From: Winogradskyella sp. MH6 | GTDB lineage: Bacteria > Bacteroidota > Bacteroidia > Flavobacteriales > Flavobacteriaceae | Direction of reading: 5' to 3' | Assembly (NCBI RefSeq): GCF_022810765.1 | Contig: NZ_CP094494.1 | Span: 2,108,001-2,172,000 of the forward strand | Length of the DNA stretch: 64,000 bases | Program-made: the position numbers and the translations under genes | Notes under the pieces: model-generated | Database searches by the model: none | What the model saw: only the letters and a program-made list of their open reading frames with translations | Told to the model about the DNA's origin: nothing | Part shown: positions 17,025 to 25,884 of the stretch, piece after piece | Position numbering within the stretch: position 1 is the stretch's first letter | Layout: each line of letters begins with the position of its first letter

Positions 17025-18797
17025 ATGGCAGAAAAAAATAAAAAGAAAATATTCGACACAACGCTTTTTAAGCGATTACTGCATTACATAAAACCATACA
17101 AAACTGTTTTTGTTATTTCTTTGGTTTGTGTTATTGGTTTGGCTCTTTTTGGAGCGTTGAGACCATACGTGCTAAAAGAAGCTATAGATGTAAAAATAGC
17201 CAATAAAGAATACGGTGGTTTTTTGTTTTACATGGGTATTATGTTGGCGTTGCTCATACTAGAGGTTGTATCGCAATTACTGTTTATCTACTATGCAAGT
17301 TGGCTTGGTCAGTCAGTGGTTAAAGATATACGTGTTAAACTTTTTAAACATATTTTAAAGTTTAAAATGACTTATTTTGATAAGTCTTCTGTTGGTGTTT
17401 TAATTACCAGAGCAGTAACAGATATGGAGCGTATTGCCGATATTTTTGGGCAAGGTTTGTTCATGATTTTTAGTGATATTTTAAAAATGCTGGTTGTGGC
17501 AATTTTTATGGCATTTATCAACTTAAAATTAGGCTTAATCGTTTTTGCAACCATGCCAATTATTATTGTTGCTACTAAGATTTTTCAAAAGTATATGAAA
17601 CGCGCTTTTGAAGATGTACGTACCGAAGTGTCTAACCTTAATTCTTTTGTGCAAGAACGTGTCACTGGAATGAAAATTCTACAATTATTTACACGCGAAG
17701 CAACTGAGTACAAAAAGTTTAAAGCTATAAATGAGCGCCATAAAAAAGGATGGTTAAAAACCGTTTGGTATAACTCTATTTTTTTTCCGGTTGCAGAGAC
17801 TGTATCGTCGCTTACTATGGCTTTAGTGATATTGGCAGGCGGTTTTACTGCTCTAAGTGACAATGCAACCACAACTTTAGGTGATCTCATTTCGTTTACC
17901 ATGTTTATCCCAATGCTGTTTAGACCATTATATCAAATTGCGAATAAGTTCAATACGTTGCAAATGGGAATGGTTGCCGCAGACCGTGTGTTTAGAGTTT
18001 TAGATACCACCTCTAATATTGATGACTTAGGTACAATTGAAGCTAATCATTTTAAAGGCGAAATTGAATTTGATAATGTAAGATTCTCTTACGTGAAAGA
18101 TGAAGAAGTGCTAAGAGGAGTTTCGTTTAATGTTGAAGCTGGTGAAACCGTTGCTATTGTTGGAGCTACAGGTGCAGGAAAATCAACGATTATAAATTTA
18201 TTAAATCGTTTTTATGAAATAGATTCTGGTCATATTAGAATTGATGGAACCGACATTAAAGATATGACCTTAAGTTCCTTACGAAACCAAATAGCAGTTG
18301 TATTGCAAGATGTGTTTTTGTTTGCAGATACTATTCTCAATAACATTACACTTAATAACGAATACATTACAGAAGACGATGTTATTACTGCAGCAAAAGC
18401 TATAGGAATACACGATTTTATAACAAGCCTTCCTGGAGGTTACCATTATAACGTAAAAGAACGTGGAGTTATGCTGTCTTCTGGTCAGCGTCAGTTAATT
18501 TCTTTTTTAAGAGCTTATGTGACTAATCCAAGTATTTTAATTCTAGATGAAGCTACGTCGTCTGTAGATTCTCATTCTGAGCAATTAATACAGGATGCTA
18601 CAGATACTATTACAAAAGGTAGAACATCTATTGTTATTGCACATAGATTGGCAACTATTCAACAAGCAGATAAAATTATAGTTATGGATGCTGGGCAGAT
18701 TGTTGAAATGGGTACGCACAAATCTTTACTTAAGAAGAAAGATGGTTATTACAAAAATCTTTACGAAGTACAGTTTTTAAAGGCTGAAGCGGTTTAA
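17025..18797 (+). CDS. ABC exporter, fused membrane and ATPase domains (MsbA/MdlB-like)
   Basis: 590 residues. Six membrane helices occupy roughly 20-320. The ATPase half has Walker A GATGAGKST near 378-386, a Q loop (VLQDVFLF), signature LSSGQRQ (canonical LSGGQ with Ser for the first Gly) and Walker B ILILDEATSSVD, with the switch His in VIAHRLAT. It works as a dimer to export lipids, peptides or drugs; the substrate cannot be read from sequence. It follows truA by 30 bases, so it may be cotranscribed. The last about 90 bases before the next gene hold no obvious strong terminator. Confidence 0.93.
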   Translation: MAEKNKKKIFDTTLFKRLLHYIKPYKTVFVISLVCVIGLALFGALRPYVLKEAIDVKIANKEYGGFLFYMGIMLALLILEVVSQLLFIYYASWLGQSVVKDIRVKLFKHILKFKMTYFDKSSVGVLITRAVTDMERIADIFGQGLFMIFSDILKMLVVAIFMAFINLKLGLIVFATMPIIIVATKIFQKYMKRAFEDVRTEVSNLNSFVQERVTGMKILQLFTREATEYKKFKAINERHKKGWLKTVWYNSIFFPVAETVSSLTMALVILAGGFTALSDNATTTLGDLISFTMFIPMLFRPLYQIANKFNTLQMGMVAADRVFRVLDTTSNIDDLGTIEANHFKGEIEFDNVRFSYVKDEEVLRGVSFNVEAGETVAIVGATGAGKSTIINLLNRFYEIDSGHIRIDGTDIKDMTLSSLRNQIAVVLQDVFLFADTILNNITLNNEYITEDDVITAAKAIGIHDFITSLPGGYHYNVKERGVMLSSGQRQLISFLRAYVTNPSILILDEATSSVDSHSEQLIQDATDTITKGRTSIVIAHRLATIQQADKIIVMDAGQIVEMGTHKSLLKKKDGYYKNLYEVQFLKAEAV

Positions 18798-18889
18798 TTA
18801 ATAGAGGCTTTTAATATTCTTTAGCTTAATTAACCTTTGCCTTTATATCTAAATTGACGAAATAATGCCAGATAACTGAGCTGGTTAAA

Positions 18890-19678
18890 CTATTTATTAG
18901 CAAGAGTTATCACAACCAAAACAATTGCGATTAATACAAATAAAAGTATTAATAGGGTCATATATATAACCAAGGTTAGAATAAACTTAGCTAAAGTGTT
19001 CAAAAAACTTTCCTTAAAAACGCGCTTAAGTACATAAAATAAGAAAAGAAAAGTCGGTAATGTAAGTATCGTTGAAACGATTAAATAGTTTAAACCAAGC
19101 AATAAAAATAGAATACTAAAAACAGCTGTGATAATTATAATCTGGGCAGAATAATACAGATTTAAAATAAGGTGTTCGGTATAATTGTATTTTCGCTCTC
19201 CACTGATATAGTAAGACAGCCATGAACCAACCGCAGACAGTGGTACGGTTAAAATATAAACTAATCCTTGATATTTTGTAAACATGTCATACATAACATT
19301 ACCATAAGGATTGTTTTCTTTATTGGCTATGCTTTGCATATTTCCTGATAATTCAGAGCTAAATTCAAAAGCTTCTTTAAAAAAAGTAGTCATTAAAAAT
19401 ACCTGAATCCCAGCTAAGGTTAAAGAAACTGCGAAGTATTGCAGGACATCAATATACTTTTTTCTGGTTCCATTGATATAACTTATAATTACATCTTCTG
19501 GTTTTTTAAAAAGGTCAATAAATGTTTTGAAAAATTTGTTGTCTATAGATAAAAACTGTTCATTTACTTGATTAGCTATAACTTTTGGTGTTAAACGATT
19601 TTGAATCACTTTTGCACCACATTCATCACAATATTTTTGTGTGTCCTCTAGAGCTTTATTGCAATTTTTACAGTTCAT
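18890..19678 (-). CDS. DUF3667 membrane protein with zinc ribbon
   Basis: 262 residues from the ATG at 19678 (MNCKNCNKALEDTQKYCDECGAK). The N-terminus is a zinc ribbon (C-x2-C ... C-x2-C), then a soluble helix region with TFIDLFKKPEDVIISYINGTRKKYIDVLQYF, the DUF3667 signature, and about five membrane helices. Function is unknown. It starts 3 bases after the cdaA stop, so the two are tightly cotranscribed and possibly translationally coupled. Confidence 0.82.
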   Translation of the reverse strand: MNCKNCNKALEDTQKYCDECGAKVIQNRLTPKVIANQVNEQFLSIDNKFFKTFIDLFKKPEDVIISYINGTRKKYIDVLQYFAVSLTLAGIQVFLMTTFFKEAFEFSSELSGNMQSIANKENNPYGNVMYDMFTKYQGLVYILTVPLSAVGSWLSYYISGERKYNYTEHLILNLYYSAQIIIITAVFSILFLLLGLNYLIVSTILTLPTFLFLFYVLKRVFKESFLNTLAKFILTLVIYMTLLILLFVLIAIVLVVITLANK

Positions 19679-19681
19679 CAA

Positions 19682-20464
19682 TTAGTTTAAGTCTTCTTTA
19701 ATCTTTTTTACAAGATCATCAGTATCTTTAAACATTGCAAATTCACCATTCTTAATGTATGAAATTTGTCCAGTTTCTTCACTTACAGCAATGGCAAGTG
19801 CATCTGTTTTTTCTGTAATGCCAATGGCAGCTCTGTGTCGCAGTCCAAAACGTTCAGGTATGTGCTTTTCATTGTTTACAGGTAGAATTACACGCGTCGC
19901 TTTAACTACATTCTTATCTATAATTATAGCGCCATCGTGCAACGGACTATTTTTAAAAAAGATGCTTTCTATAATCGGTTGCGAAACTAAGATGTTAGTG
20001 TCATCACCAGTATTGGTTAAGAAGTCGAGATTGTTGTTGCGCTCAATTACGATTAACGCACCAGTATTTGTAGCTCCCATTCTGTTACAAGCATTAATGA
20101 TGGCTTCAACATCGGTAGAGGTTTGGTCATCGTTTTTTAGGAATTTAAAATTTTTGAAAATTCCCTTTTTACCACCAATATTAGTGGAGCCAACAAGCAA
20201 TAAAAACTTTCTTATTTCAGGTTGAAAGACCACAATAAGTGCAATAATACCTACCTTCATAAAACCATCAAAAATGCTGTAGAGCATCTGCATTTTTAAG
20301 TAGTCTGTAAGACGCCAGGCAAAATAAATGATAAGAATACCAATAAAAATATTGATAGCCACAGTACCTTTTACAAGTTTGTAGATGTAATAGAGTAGAA
20401 TAGCCACAAGGAAAACATCTACAAAGTCTATAAATCTAAATTCCCAAAGTTGTAAGTTTTCCAA
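19682..20464 (-). CDS. cdaA: diadenylate cyclase CdaA (c-di-AMP synthase)
   Basis: 260 residues. Three membrane helices (about 12-85) precede a DAC domain with both catalytic motifs: DGA in SPLHDGAIIID (about 176) and RHR in GLRHRAAIG (about 209). It makes cyclic di-AMP from two ATP, a messenger for osmotic and wall control. Order in the operon is folP, lipoprotein, cdaA, DUF3667, all on the reverse strand. This linkage to folate synthesis is repeated in Bacteroidota as far as I know; in Firmicutes the partner genes (cdaR, glmM) differ and none is seen here. Confidence 0.95.
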   Translation of the reverse strand: MENLQLWEFRFIDFVDVFLVAILLYYIYKLVKGTVAINIFIGILIIYFAWRLTDYLKMQMLYSIFDGFMKVGIIALIVVFQPEIRKFLLLVGSTNIGGKKGIFKNFKFLKNDDQTSTDVEAIINACNRMGATNTGALIVIERNNNLDFLTNTGDDTNILVSQPIIESIFFKNSPLHDGAIIIDKNVVKATRVILPVNNEKHIPERFGLRHRAAIGITEKTDALAIAVSEETGQISYIKNGEFAMFKDTDDLVKKIKEDLN

Positions 20465-20497
20465 GGTTTGTGCTTTTTGCTAATTTAATAATTTATG

Positions 20498-21148
20498 TTA
20501 ATAAATAAATTCGTTATTAGATATACTATTTTGAAAAGTAGCTAAGTTACTCTTAATCGTAATGTAATCTTGAAAACTTAGAGATTCATTAAAGCTCAAA
20601 ATAAGTTTGATTGATTCACCAAATTCAGATTTTAAAACTGGTAATACTGATGAAAAGTTTTCCTTCGAAAAACTAATATTTAAATCTGCAGAGCTTGAAA
20701 AAGTTATTTCTTTAAAGCTATTAACTGTCATTATACATGTCTTGTTGTCTTGCGAGATTTCACTTGAATCAGAATAATTAACATCAGTAAACTCAATAAA
20801 CCCCAAATTTTTAATACTAGTATCATTACAAGTAAAGTAATTCTTGGCAGCTTCATTTTTATGCAACGACGCTTTTTTACGTTTATCTTGTAGATATTGA
20901 ATATGAGGAATAGCTTGTTTTAACGTTAAACGTTTATCGACATTAACTAACCAATTTGTAGTGCCAATAAGATTTTTTCTATTGAAAAGGGTTGAGTCTG
21001 GTTGTGTTTCATCATAAAAAATATAAGCTGGTGAAACGTCTAAAACTTCAGTGATTTCAGCATTTTCAATTTCGGGTAGTTCTAATACACGCTCGTTGTT
21101 ACAGCTTAAAAATATTGTGATTACTAATAAATATATCAGACCTTTCAT
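20498..21148 (-). CDS. lipoprotein of unknown function in the folP-cdaA operon
   Basis: 216 residues with a lipobox (IFLSCNNE, Cys about 16). No recognised domain; the mature part has two Cys near the middle (YFTCND and TCIMTV) that could pair. The ATG overlaps the folP stop (ATGA at 21145-21148), so translation is probably coupled. Its conserved place between a folate enzyme and the c-di-AMP cyclase suggests, but does not prove, an envelope-side role tied to CdaA. Confidence 0.72.
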   Translation of the reverse strand: MKGLIYLLVITIFLSCNNERVLELPEIENAEITEVLDVSPAYIFYDETQPDSTLFNRKNLIGTTNWLVNVDKRLTLKQAIPHIQYLQDKRKKASLHKNEAAKNYFTCNDTSIKNLGFIEFTDVNYSDSSEISQDNKTCIMTVNSFKEITFSSSADLNISFSKENFSSVLPVLKSEFGESIKLILSFNESLSFQDYITIKSNLATFQNSISNNEFIY

Positions 21149-21996
21149 TTAGTTTTAGTTAATTGATTAAATAAAGTCACGCATTCAACAGCTTCTTTTA
21201 TATCGTGTACTCGTAAGATTTTTGCGCCTTTTTGCAACGCAACCATGTGCAGTGCTGTTGTGCCATTAAGCGCATTTTCAGAAGTTGTATTTAATGTTTT
21301 GTAAATCATAGATTTTCTGGAAACGCCTGCTAAAATCGGTTTGTCAACTATTTGCAATAACTCCATATTATTAAGTAGTTCGTAATTTTGCTCTGTAGTT
21401 TTAGCAAAACCAAAACCAGGATCTATAATTATATCGTTGATTTTTGCCGCATGTGCTTTTGCAATACGTTCTGCAAAATAGCTGTTGATGTCTTTCACTA
21501 AATCATCGTAATCAGTTTGCTGCTGCATGGTTTTAGGATTGCCTTTCATGTGCATCATTATGTAAGGAACGCCAAGTTGTCCAACAGTTGAAATCATATT
21601 TTCGTCTAGAAGACCAGCAGAAATATCATTAATAATAGCAGCACCAGCTTCAATACTTTTTTTAGCAACTTCACTTCTAAACGTGTCAATAGAAATTAAG
21701 GTTTCTGGAAACTGTTTTAGAATGAGTTCAACAACAGGAACCACACGATTTAATTCTTCATTCTCTGAAACAAAATCAGCACCAGGACGTGAGCTATAAC
21801 CACCAATATCTATAAAAGTAGCACTTTCCTTTAGCATGGTTTCAGCCTGTTTTAAAATGGAAGATTCATTTTTGTATTGTCCACCATCATGAAAAGAGTC
21901 TGGAGTCACGTTAAGGATTCCCATCACTTTGGGTGTAGAGATGTCAATAAGTTGGCCTTTGCAGTTTATGGTCATGTCGGAGTTGTGAAATTTCAT
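21145..21996 (-). CDS. folP: dihydropteroate synthase
   Basis: 283 residues. Motifs: KVMGILNVTPDSFHDGG (pterin-site strand), IDIGGYSSRPGA (phosphate loop), SIDTFRSEVA, INDISAG, PYIMMHMKGNP, IIDPGFGFAKT, GVSRKSMI and the final RVHDIKEA. It joins para-aminobenzoate to dihydropterin pyrophosphate in folate synthesis and is the sulfonamide target. A second in-frame Met (residue 8, MTINCKG) is an alternative start. The gene heads a four-gene operon running to DUF3667. Confidence 0.96.
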   Translation of the reverse strand: MKFHNSDMTINCKGQLIDISTPKVMGILNVTPDSFHDGGQYKNESSILKQAETMLKESATFIDIGGYSSRPGADFVSENEELNRVVPVVELILKQFPETLISIDTFRSEVAKKSIEAGAAIINDISAGLLDENMISTVGQLGVPYIMMHMKGNPKTMQQQTDYDDLVKDINSYFAERIAKAHAAKINDIIIDPGFGFAKTTEQNYELLNNMELLQIVDKPILAGVSRKSMIYKTLNTTSENALNGTTALHMVALQKGAKILRVHDIKEAVECVTLFNQLTKTK

Positions 21997-22007
21997 TTTT
22001 AAAAGTT

Positions 22008-22015
22008 CAAAGTTA
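22008..22015 (-). promoter_or_regulatory. -7 box for the folP-cdaA operon
   Basis: The reverse strand reads TAACTTTG, an exact TAnnTTTG match, 12 bases before the folP ATG at 21996. If it is the promoter, the leader is very short and the alternative start at 21975 becomes attractive. Confidence 0.4.
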
Positions 22016-22115
22016 ACATATTCATAAACTTTAAAGCCCTCAATAAATGAATGAAGACAGAACTTTGAACTTTAAACTAAATAAGCGAAATTTACAGAAA
22101 TTTTTACGGAATTAT

Positions 22116-22664
22116 ATGCAAGATACATCAAAACAATACGATGCTGTTATAGAAAAGTGCAGAACACTTTTTATAAATAAAATGAGTGACTACGGAAGTG
22201 CATGGAGAATATTAAGATTGCCATCGCTTACCGATCAGATTTTTATAAAAGCACAACGTATTAGAGGATTACAAGAAAATGATGTAAGAAAAGTAGATGA
22301 AGGAGAAGTAAGCGAGTTTATTGGTATTATAAACTATTGTGTTATGGCATTAATTCAGTTAGAAAAAGGTGTTGTGGAGCAGCCAGACATGAATACAGAA
22401 GAGGCTACAAAACTTTATGACGAAAAAGTTGCATTAACCAAGGAATTAATGATGAATAAGAACCATGATTATGGTGAAGCTTGGAGAGATATGCGTGTAA
22501 GCTCGTTAACCGATTTAATTTTGCAGAAATTACTACGTGTAAAGCAAATTGAAGATAATGCAGGTAAAACAATTGTAAGCGAAGGTATAGATGCTAATTA
22601 TCAAGATATGATAAATTATGCCGTTTTCGCAATGATTCATTTGGGTGAATCTGAGTCTAATTAG
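22116..22664 (+). CDS. DUF1599 family protein (duplicated nucleotide-hydrolase-like fold)
   Basis: 182 residues from ATG 22116 (MQDTSKQYDAVIEKC); the ORF is open 69 bases further upstream but conserved sequence begins here. Two similar halves are visible: KMSDYGSAWRILRLPSLTDQIFIKAQRI and NHDYGEAWRDMRVSSLTDLILQKLLRV, each shown by its key D-Y-G-x-A-W-R and S-L-T-D. This is the DUF1599 pattern, compared in the past with MazG-like all-alpha hydrolases. No activity is established as far as I know. It starts a run of same-strand genes reaching clpS, with 12 bases to the next. Confidence 0.85.
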   Translation: MQDTSKQYDAVIEKCRTLFINKMSDYGSAWRILRLPSLTDQIFIKAQRIRGLQENDVRKVDEGEVSEFIGIINYCVMALIQLEKGVVEQPDMNTEEATKLYDEKVALTKELMMNKNHDYGEAWRDMRVSSLTDLILQKLLRVKQIEDNAGKTIVSEGIDANYQDMINYAVFAMIHLGESESN

Positions 22665-22676
22665 AAAGAATTTTTC

Positions 22677-23966
22677 ATGAAATATTTTATCAACTTTTCT
22701 AGAATTGCTGTCGGAAGTTTATTTATAATTTCTGGTTTAATAAAGTGCAATGATTCTATAGGTTTTTCTTATAAACTGAATGATTATTTTGCTCAAGATG
22801 TATTAAATCTAGAGTTTTTAATTCCATATTCATTGATTTTGGCAGTAATGATTTGCGTTGTCGAGATCGTACTAGGTGTTGCGCTAATTTTTGGATTTAA
22901 ACCCAAACTTACATCATCTTTGGTGTTATTAATGATGCTCTTTTTTACTTGGTTAACTTGGTATACTTCGAGCTGTATTTCAGAGAGAGATGTCGTAACA
23001 CAAATGGGTGAAGAATTTAACAGAAACTGTGTAGAGGATTGTGGCTGTTTTGGAGATGCTTTAAAGCTAAAACCTATTGAGTCGTTCTATAAGGATTTAG
23101 TATTGTTGCTCTTTGCAATCCCACTATTTATAGTAAGTTTTAAAAAATCAATTAAAGAAAACACAAAGAAAGAAGATTGGATTTATTGTGGTTTTTCAAT
23201 GGTTTTACTACTGTTGTTCAATTTGATTTTTACTAAATGGTGGTTCTCGTTATTATTTGCACTAGTACTGTTTGTTGTAGTATACCTCGTAAAAAATAAA
23301 ATGAAAAACCAATGGTTGTCTCTATTGGCAGCATATATGATTTCACTTGGATTTACATGGTACTGTTTAGAGAATTTGCCTGTAAAGGATTTTAGACCGT
23401 ACAAAATAGGGGCAAATATTACGGAAGGAATGATTATTCCTGAAAATGCAGCAAAACCTGTGATGGAATATACGTGGATCTTTAAGGTAGATGGAGAAGA
23501 GAAAAAGATTACAACTGATGGGAGTTTTCCAAGTGTTGAAGGTGGTGAATATGTTGGTCTAGATGGTAATCCTAAAATAATTGAAGAGGGTTATACTCCA
23601 CCAATTCAAGATTTTTCTATTGAGACTTTAGATGAAAACTTAACTTCGTATTTCTTGGAAAAAGATAAGTTAGTATTTATTACAATGTATAATATAGCCA
23701 CTTCAGAAGCTGACGGTCTTGCCAAGTTGAAATCTTTTACTGATGAGGCTATAAAAAAAGGATATACAGTAATAGGATTAACTTCTTCTGGTGAAGATGC
23801 AAAACAAAAAGTGAAACAAGATTATAACTTAAATTTTGATTTCTATCTATGCGATGAAAAGGTGATTAAAACTATTGTGCGATCTAATCCTGGAATTGTT
23901 ATTCTAGAAAAAGGTACAATAATGAACAAAGCACATTGGAACGATATTGAAGATATAGAACTGTAA
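22677..23966 (+). CDS. BT_3928-family DoxX/MauE-like membrane protein
   Basis: 429 residues. The N-terminal half has about eight membrane helices with GSLFIISGLIKCND and a Cys pair region (CISERD, NCVEDCGCFGD) as in MauE/DoxX-type quinone or thiol-redox membrane proteins. The C-terminal half (about 260-429) is a thioredoxin-fold-like periplasmic domain (KLVFITMYNIATSEADG ... GYTVIGLTSSG) lacking a CxxC. The arrangement DUF1599, this family, then tpiA is common in Bacteroidota. A redox role is inference. Confidence 0.8.
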   Translation: MKYFINFSRIAVGSLFIISGLIKCNDSIGFSYKLNDYFAQDVLNLEFLIPYSLILAVMICVVEIVLGVALIFGFKPKLTSSLVLLMMLFFTWLTWYTSSCISERDVVTQMGEEFNRNCVEDCGCFGDALKLKPIESFYKDLVLLLFAIPLFIVSFKKSIKENTKKEDWIYCGFSMVLLLLFNLIFTKWWFSLLFALVLFVVVYLVKNKMKNQWLSLLAAYMISLGFTWYCLENLPVKDFRPYKIGANITEGMIIPENAAKPVMEYTWIFKVDGEEKKITTDGSFPSVEGGEYVGLDGNPKIIEEGYTPPIQDFSIETLDENLTSYFLEKDKLVFITMYNIATSEADGLAKLKSFTDEAIKKGYTVIGLTSSGEDAKQKVKQDYNLNFDFYLCDEKVIKTIVRSNPGIVILEKGTIMNKAHWNDIEDIEL

Positions 23967-23969
23967 TTT

Positions 23970-25046
23970 TTGATAAGATATTTTGTAAATAAACTATTCT
24001 ATGCATTCATCACCTTATTAGGTGTAGTCACAGTTATTTTCTTTCTATTTACCATTCTTCCAGGTGATCCTGCAAAGATGATGTTGGGTCAAAATCAAAC
24101 GGCAGAACAGGTAGAAGCCGTAAAACACAAATACGGTTTTGATAAACCTATAGGAACACAGTACTTATACTATCTCAATGACTTGTCTCCAGTGTCATTT
24201 CACTCTAATAACACAGAGGATTATACGTTTTTAAGCACTAATAAATATAATGCTGCAAAGTTATTTAGTATAGGTAATACTACAACAGTAATAAAAACAC
24301 CTTACTTAAGAGAATCATTTACCAAACAAGGAAAGAAAGTAACAGATGTTATTGGTGAAACTATTCCAAACACCTTTGTTTTAGCAGTTTCAGCCATTAT
24401 AATAGCCATAATTCTTGGGATTATCTTTGGAATTATTTCAGCATTATACCGAGATACATGGATAGATAAAACCATACAAATTTTAAGTACGTTCGGTATG
24501 AGTGTACCTTCTTTTTTCAGTGCGATTCTTTTTGCTTGGTTGTTTGGTTTTGTGTTGCATAAATACACAAATCTAGAAATGACAGGAAGCCTTTATGAAT
24601 TAGATGATTTTGGTGAAAAAATGACAATAAAATGGAAAAACTTAATCCTACCAGCTGTTGTTTTAGGTATACGTCCATTGGCAGTTGTGATTCAGTTAAT
24701 GCGAAATTCACTTTTAGATGTGATGAGCCAAGATTATATAAGAACAGCAAGAGCTAAAGGACTGAGCGAATTTAACGTAATAAAAAATCATGCTGTAAAA
24801 AATGCCTTAAACCCTGTAGTTACAGCAATATCAGGTTGGTTTGCGTCAATGTTAGCGGGAGCTGTTTTTGTGGAGTACATTTTTGGATGGAATGGCTTAG
24901 GAAAAGAAATTGTTAATGCATTGAATACTTTGGATTTACCAGTAATAATGGGTTCTGTTTTGGTCATTGCCATTGTGTTTATAACCATAAACATTTTAGT
25001 AGATATTATATACGCTTGGCTAGACCCTAGAGTGAAACTCTCTTAA
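23970..25046 (+). CDS. ABC transporter permease, DppB/OppB type, without partner genes
   Basis: 358 residues from a TTG start at 23970 (MIRYFVNKLFYAFITLLGVV), three bases after the preceding stop. The family start (FxxN/KLLxxxxTLxGVxxxxFxxxxxxPGDP) is seen as FFLFTILPGDPA. A long external loop (about 60-125) comes before helices 2-6, and the EAA loop is RNSLLDVMSQDYIRTARAKGL. DppB-type proteins import peptides or nickel with a DppC partner, two ATPases and a binding protein; none is in the window. A divergent role or distant partners are both possible. Confidence 0.85.
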   Translation: MIRYFVNKLFYAFITLLGVVTVIFFLFTILPGDPAKMMLGQNQTAEQVEAVKHKYGFDKPIGTQYLYYLNDLSPVSFHSNNTEDYTFLSTNKYNAAKLFSIGNTTTVIKTPYLRESFTKQGKKVTDVIGETIPNTFVLAVSAIIIAIILGIIFGIISALYRDTWIDKTIQILSTFGMSVPSFFSAILFAWLFGFVLHKYTNLEMTGSLYELDDFGEKMTIKWKNLILPAVVLGIRPLAVVIQLMRNSLLDVMSQDYIRTARAKGLSEFNVIKNHAVKNALNPVVTAISGWFASMLAGAVFVEYIFGWNGLGKEIVNALNTLDLPVIMGSVLVIAIVFITINILVDIIYAWLDPRVKLS

Positions 25047-25089
25047 CAAATAGATGATGTTTGTCATCTGCTAATGTGCTTTATTATCT

Positions 25090-25097
25090 TATTTTTG
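25090..25097 (+). promoter_or_regulatory. -7 box for tpiA-prmA-clpS
   Basis: TATTTTTG matches TAnnTTTG exactly, 38 bases before the tpiA ATG. No convincing -33 TTG at 17-21 bases. Confidence 0.45.
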
Positions 25098-25134
25098 TAG
25101 TCTTCAAACTAAAGTAGAATCAATTTATAAAATC

Positions 25135-25884
25135 ATGAGAAAACATATTGTTGCTGGTAACTGGAAAATGAATAACGGTTTAGTTCAAACAGAAACCTTA
25201 ATTACAGAGTTAAAGAAGCAAGAAAAAACATCAGATGTTGAAGTAATGATTGCACCAACATATACCAATTTGTGGCACGCGTTTGAGGCGACAAGACAAT
25301 ATGATATAGAAGTGATTGCTCAAAATATGCACTTTGCAGAAAATGGTGCCTACACTGGCGAAATTAGTGCAGGTATGCTGAAGAGTGTTGGTATTAAAAC
25401 AGTTATTCTTGGGCACAGCGAACGTAGAGCTTATTTTAATGAAACTGACGAGGCTTTAGCTAAAAAGGTTGATTCAGCTTTAGAAAACGATATGAGAGTT
25501 ATCTTTTGTTTCGGCGAAGAATTATCTGACCGTAAAGCAGGTAATGAAGAAACAGTGGTGGAAAGCCAAATTAAAAATGCATTATTTCATTTAGGTGCAG
25601 ATGCGTTTAAGAGTATTGTTTTAGCATATGAGCCTGTTTGGGCAATAGGTACAGGTGAAACTGCCTCACCAGAGCAAGCGCAAGATATGCATGCATTTAT
25701 AAGAAAAACATTAGCTGAAAAGTATGGAAATGACGTTGCGGAATCTGTATCTATTTTATATGGTGGAAGTGTAAAACCAAACAATGCTAAGGAAATTTTT
25801 TCTAAACCAGATGTAGACGGTGGACTAATTGGAGGTGCCTCGTTAAAAGCTGAGGATTTTTTTGCTATCGTGAACGCATTTTAA
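25135..25884 (+). CDS. tpiA: triosephosphate isomerase
   Basis: 249 residues, normal length. Active-site residues are present: Asn and Lys in AGNWKMN (residues 7-13), His in GHSERR (near 95), Glu in AYEPVWAIGTG (near 167), and the phosphate loop GGSVKPNNA. It interconverts glyceraldehyde-3-phosphate and dihydroxyacetone phosphate in glycolysis and gluconeogenesis. The prmA ATG follows its TAA with no spacer (25884/25885). Confidence 0.97.
   Translation: MRKHIVAGNWKMNNGLVQTETLITELKKQEKTSDVEVMIAPTYTNLWHAFEATRQYDIEVIAQNMHFAENGAYTGEISAGMLKSVGIKTVILGHSERRAYFNETDEALAKKVDSALENDMRVIFCFGEELSDRKAGNEETVVESQIKNALFHLGADAFKSIVLAYEPVWAIGTGETASPEQAQDMHAFIRKTLAEKYGNDVAESVSILYGGSVKPNNAKEIFSKPDVDGGLIGGASLKAEDFFAIVNAF

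Noticed and set aside
19755..20225. 156-codon ORF antisense to cdaA
   Set aside because: A mirror of a well-defined gene; no promoter or family support.
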